Positions 13,906 to 15,035 of a stretch of 15,035 nt of DNA are shown one piece after another. Positions within the stretch are counted from its first letter, which is position 1; every line of letters starts with the position of its first letter. The notes under the pieces were generated by a model, which made no database searches, was not told the DNA's origin, and was given only the letters and a program-made list of their open reading frames with translations. Origin of the DNA: Verrucomicrobiales bacterium (GTDB lineage: Bacteria; Verrucomicrobiota; Verrucomicrobiia; Verrucomicrobiales; Verrucomicrobiaceae); contig DNXB01000016.1 of assembly GCA_003506995.1 (NCBI GenBank), positions 1 through 15,035 on the forward strand, in the 5' to 3' direction. Both the position numbers and the translations under genes were made by a program.

Positions 13906-15035
13906 AGCTGGGGCGCTGTGTCTGGAACGTCCAGCCACGGCTGTTTCGAGCAAAAGGACGGCCAAAAGAGTGACCAAGAACCACCACCAGAGATTTTGGC
14001 GTTGTTCGGTGTCGGTGGCGGTGAGGCGCTGGTCGGTGGTTTCGCTGGCGGCGGCGGTATCAGAAGCGGTGGCGAGCTTGATGCCGTATTCGGCGAGTTT
14101 TTGAGGTTCCAAAGGCAGGACGCGGCCTTCGTCGGGCGGGAGATTGACGGCGAGGGTTTGGGTGAGAGCAGCGTTTTGGACCTTGTGGAGGCCGATTTGG
14201 CTCGTGGTGAAGGTTTCGCCGGGGTTGAGGCTGTGCGTTTTGTTTTCGGGATCGGTGATGGTGTGGGCCTGTGTGGCGTCGAGGGGCAAGGAATCGCCGA
14301 CGAGCAACGTGGCGGCGGGATCGTGGCTGAAACCGGCGGCGGCGAGCCAGCCGTAGAGGAGCGGGACGAATTTCGTGCTGAGGGCGAACTGGCTGTCGCC
14401 GGGATGCCAGCCGGAGGCGAGGACGATGAGCGTGCCTTTGCCGATGCGGGCGCTGAGGATGGCGGGATGGCCGTTGTCGAAGGTGGCGAGGGTTTCGAGT
14501 GAGGGATTGGCCATTTTGATCTCGATGTGGCGATGCTTCCAGAAGCGGAGTTTGGTGAAGTCGCGCAGTTTGGGATCGGCGAATGGCTTGAGCAATGGGT
14601 GCTCGGTTTTGACTTCGGCGAGCATGCGATACTCGTCGCTGGTGTCGGCCGTGACGGTGAGGTCGAGACCGGTGAGCGTTTTGAGCAAGGTGGCGTCCGA
14701 AGGCACGGTGACGAGAAACCCGCCGCGCTCGAGGTAGTCGCGCAAGCCGTCGGCGGGGGCGCTGCCGACAATGAAGAGGATGTCGGCGGGCTGGGCGGGG
14801 AGTTTTTCGTCGGCGGTGAGCACGGGCGCGAGCGTGGCGGTGGGCTGGAGGGCACGGGCGAGGTAGTAGAGCGGCGCGGAGGCCTCGTCGCGAGTGGCGT
14901 CTTTGCCGAGAAAGTGGATGCGCACGGTGCGCGGCTGCGGCGGGGTGATGAAGACGCGGTTGTCGAAGTCGTGCGCGTCGCCGGTGAGGGTGAGCGTGGT
15001 GGCGTTCGTGGAATTCGGCGGCGCGGTGAGGATGC
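13897..15035 (-). CDS. BatA-like membrane protein with amidotransferase-like domain (5' partial)
   Basis: The frame is open from the window edge to TAG at 13897-13899, giving 378 visible residues; the N-terminus lies outside. A GTG at 14925 could be mistaken for a start, but the frame continues upstream with sensible protein (GDAHDFDNRVFITPP). The visible part has a Rossmann-like core resembling the class I glutamine amidotransferase-like domain of BatA/DUF4159-type proteins: ILFIVGSAPADGLRDYLERG, then HPAILSARIGKGTLIVLASG. No catalytic Cys is apparent. One transmembrane helix near the C-terminus (NLWWWFLVTLLAVLLLETAV) is followed by a basic tail. The missing N-terminus would be expected to hold the BatA membrane segment and perhaps a VWA domain (inference). 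BatA-like genes usually travel with MoxR ATPase, DUF58 and DUF4175 genes. The DUF4175-like gene here is downstream, separated by two small genes. Confidence 0.8.
   Translation of the reverse strand, partial: ILTAPPNSTNATTLTLTGDAHDFDNRVFITPPQPRTVRIHFLGKDATRDEASAPLYYLARALQPTATLAPVLTADEKLPAQPADILFIVGSAPADGLRDYLERGGFLVTVPSDATLLKTLTGLDLTVTADTSDEYRMLAEVKTEHPLLKPFADPKLRDFTKLRFWKHRHIEIKMANPSLETLATFDNGHPAILSARIGKGTLIVLASGWHPGDSQFALSTKFVPLLYGWLAAAGFSHDPAATLLVGDSLPLDATQAHTITDPENKTHSLNPGETFTTSQIGLHKVQNAALTQTLAVNLPPDEGRVLPLEPQKLAEYGIKLATASDTAAASETTDQRLTATDTEQRQNLWWWFLVTLLAVLLLETAVAGRSRHSAPAPA

Overview
The window looks like part of a chromosome from a high-GC Verrucomicrobiota bacterium, most likely near Prosthecobacter/Verrucomicrobiaceae. 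That placement is inferred from gene content: a planctomycete/verrucomicrobial cytochrome c domain fused to WD40 repeats, a BatA-like plus DUF4175-like pair, an FHA/Sel1 protein, a collagen-like mini-protein, weak or absent Shine-Dalgarno sites at most starts, and intergenic spaces full of short tandem and hairpin repeats. No rRNA, tRNA, CRISPR array, transposase or integrase was seen.

Left part (1-4921, plus strand): the 3' end of an unknown protein with a fibronectin-like tail; a 255-bp repeat-rich spacer with decamer and heptamer arrays; a 155-residue protein with eleven Gly-X-Y triplets; a 241-bp spacer holding a tandem hairpin element; and a 1210-residue exported protein made of signal peptide, cytochrome c (CFSCH), WD40 propeller and about 745 residues of Ala/Lys/Glu coiled coil. 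A two-hairpin element separates this gene from metG (5007-6578), which encodes a short methionyl-tRNA synthetase without the zinc cysteines.

Right part (6579-15035, minus strand): read in the direction of transcription, a BatA-like membrane protein (its N-terminus lies outside the window), a 67-residue soluble protein with the only strong Shine-Dalgarno site I found, an 81-residue two-helix membrane protein, a 1385-residue DUF4175-like membrane/coiled-coil protein, and an 846-residue FHA-TM-Sel1 protein whose stop codon abuts the metG stop. BatA-like and DUF4175-like genes are normally near neighbours in MoxR/DUF58 clusters. The two small genes between them sit in DNA of visibly lower GC and look inserted.

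The most interesting parts are (i) this two-gene, lower-GC island, preceded by a possible terminator hairpin; (ii) a family of small palindromes spaced exactly 31 bp apart at two separate loci; (iii) 7- and 10-bp tandem repeat arrays, one of which runs through the DUF4175-like coding sequence; and (iv) the very long coiled-coil extension on the cytochrome/WD40 protein. I saw no clear complete new defence or metabolic system. Family assignments come from reading the translations, without any database search.
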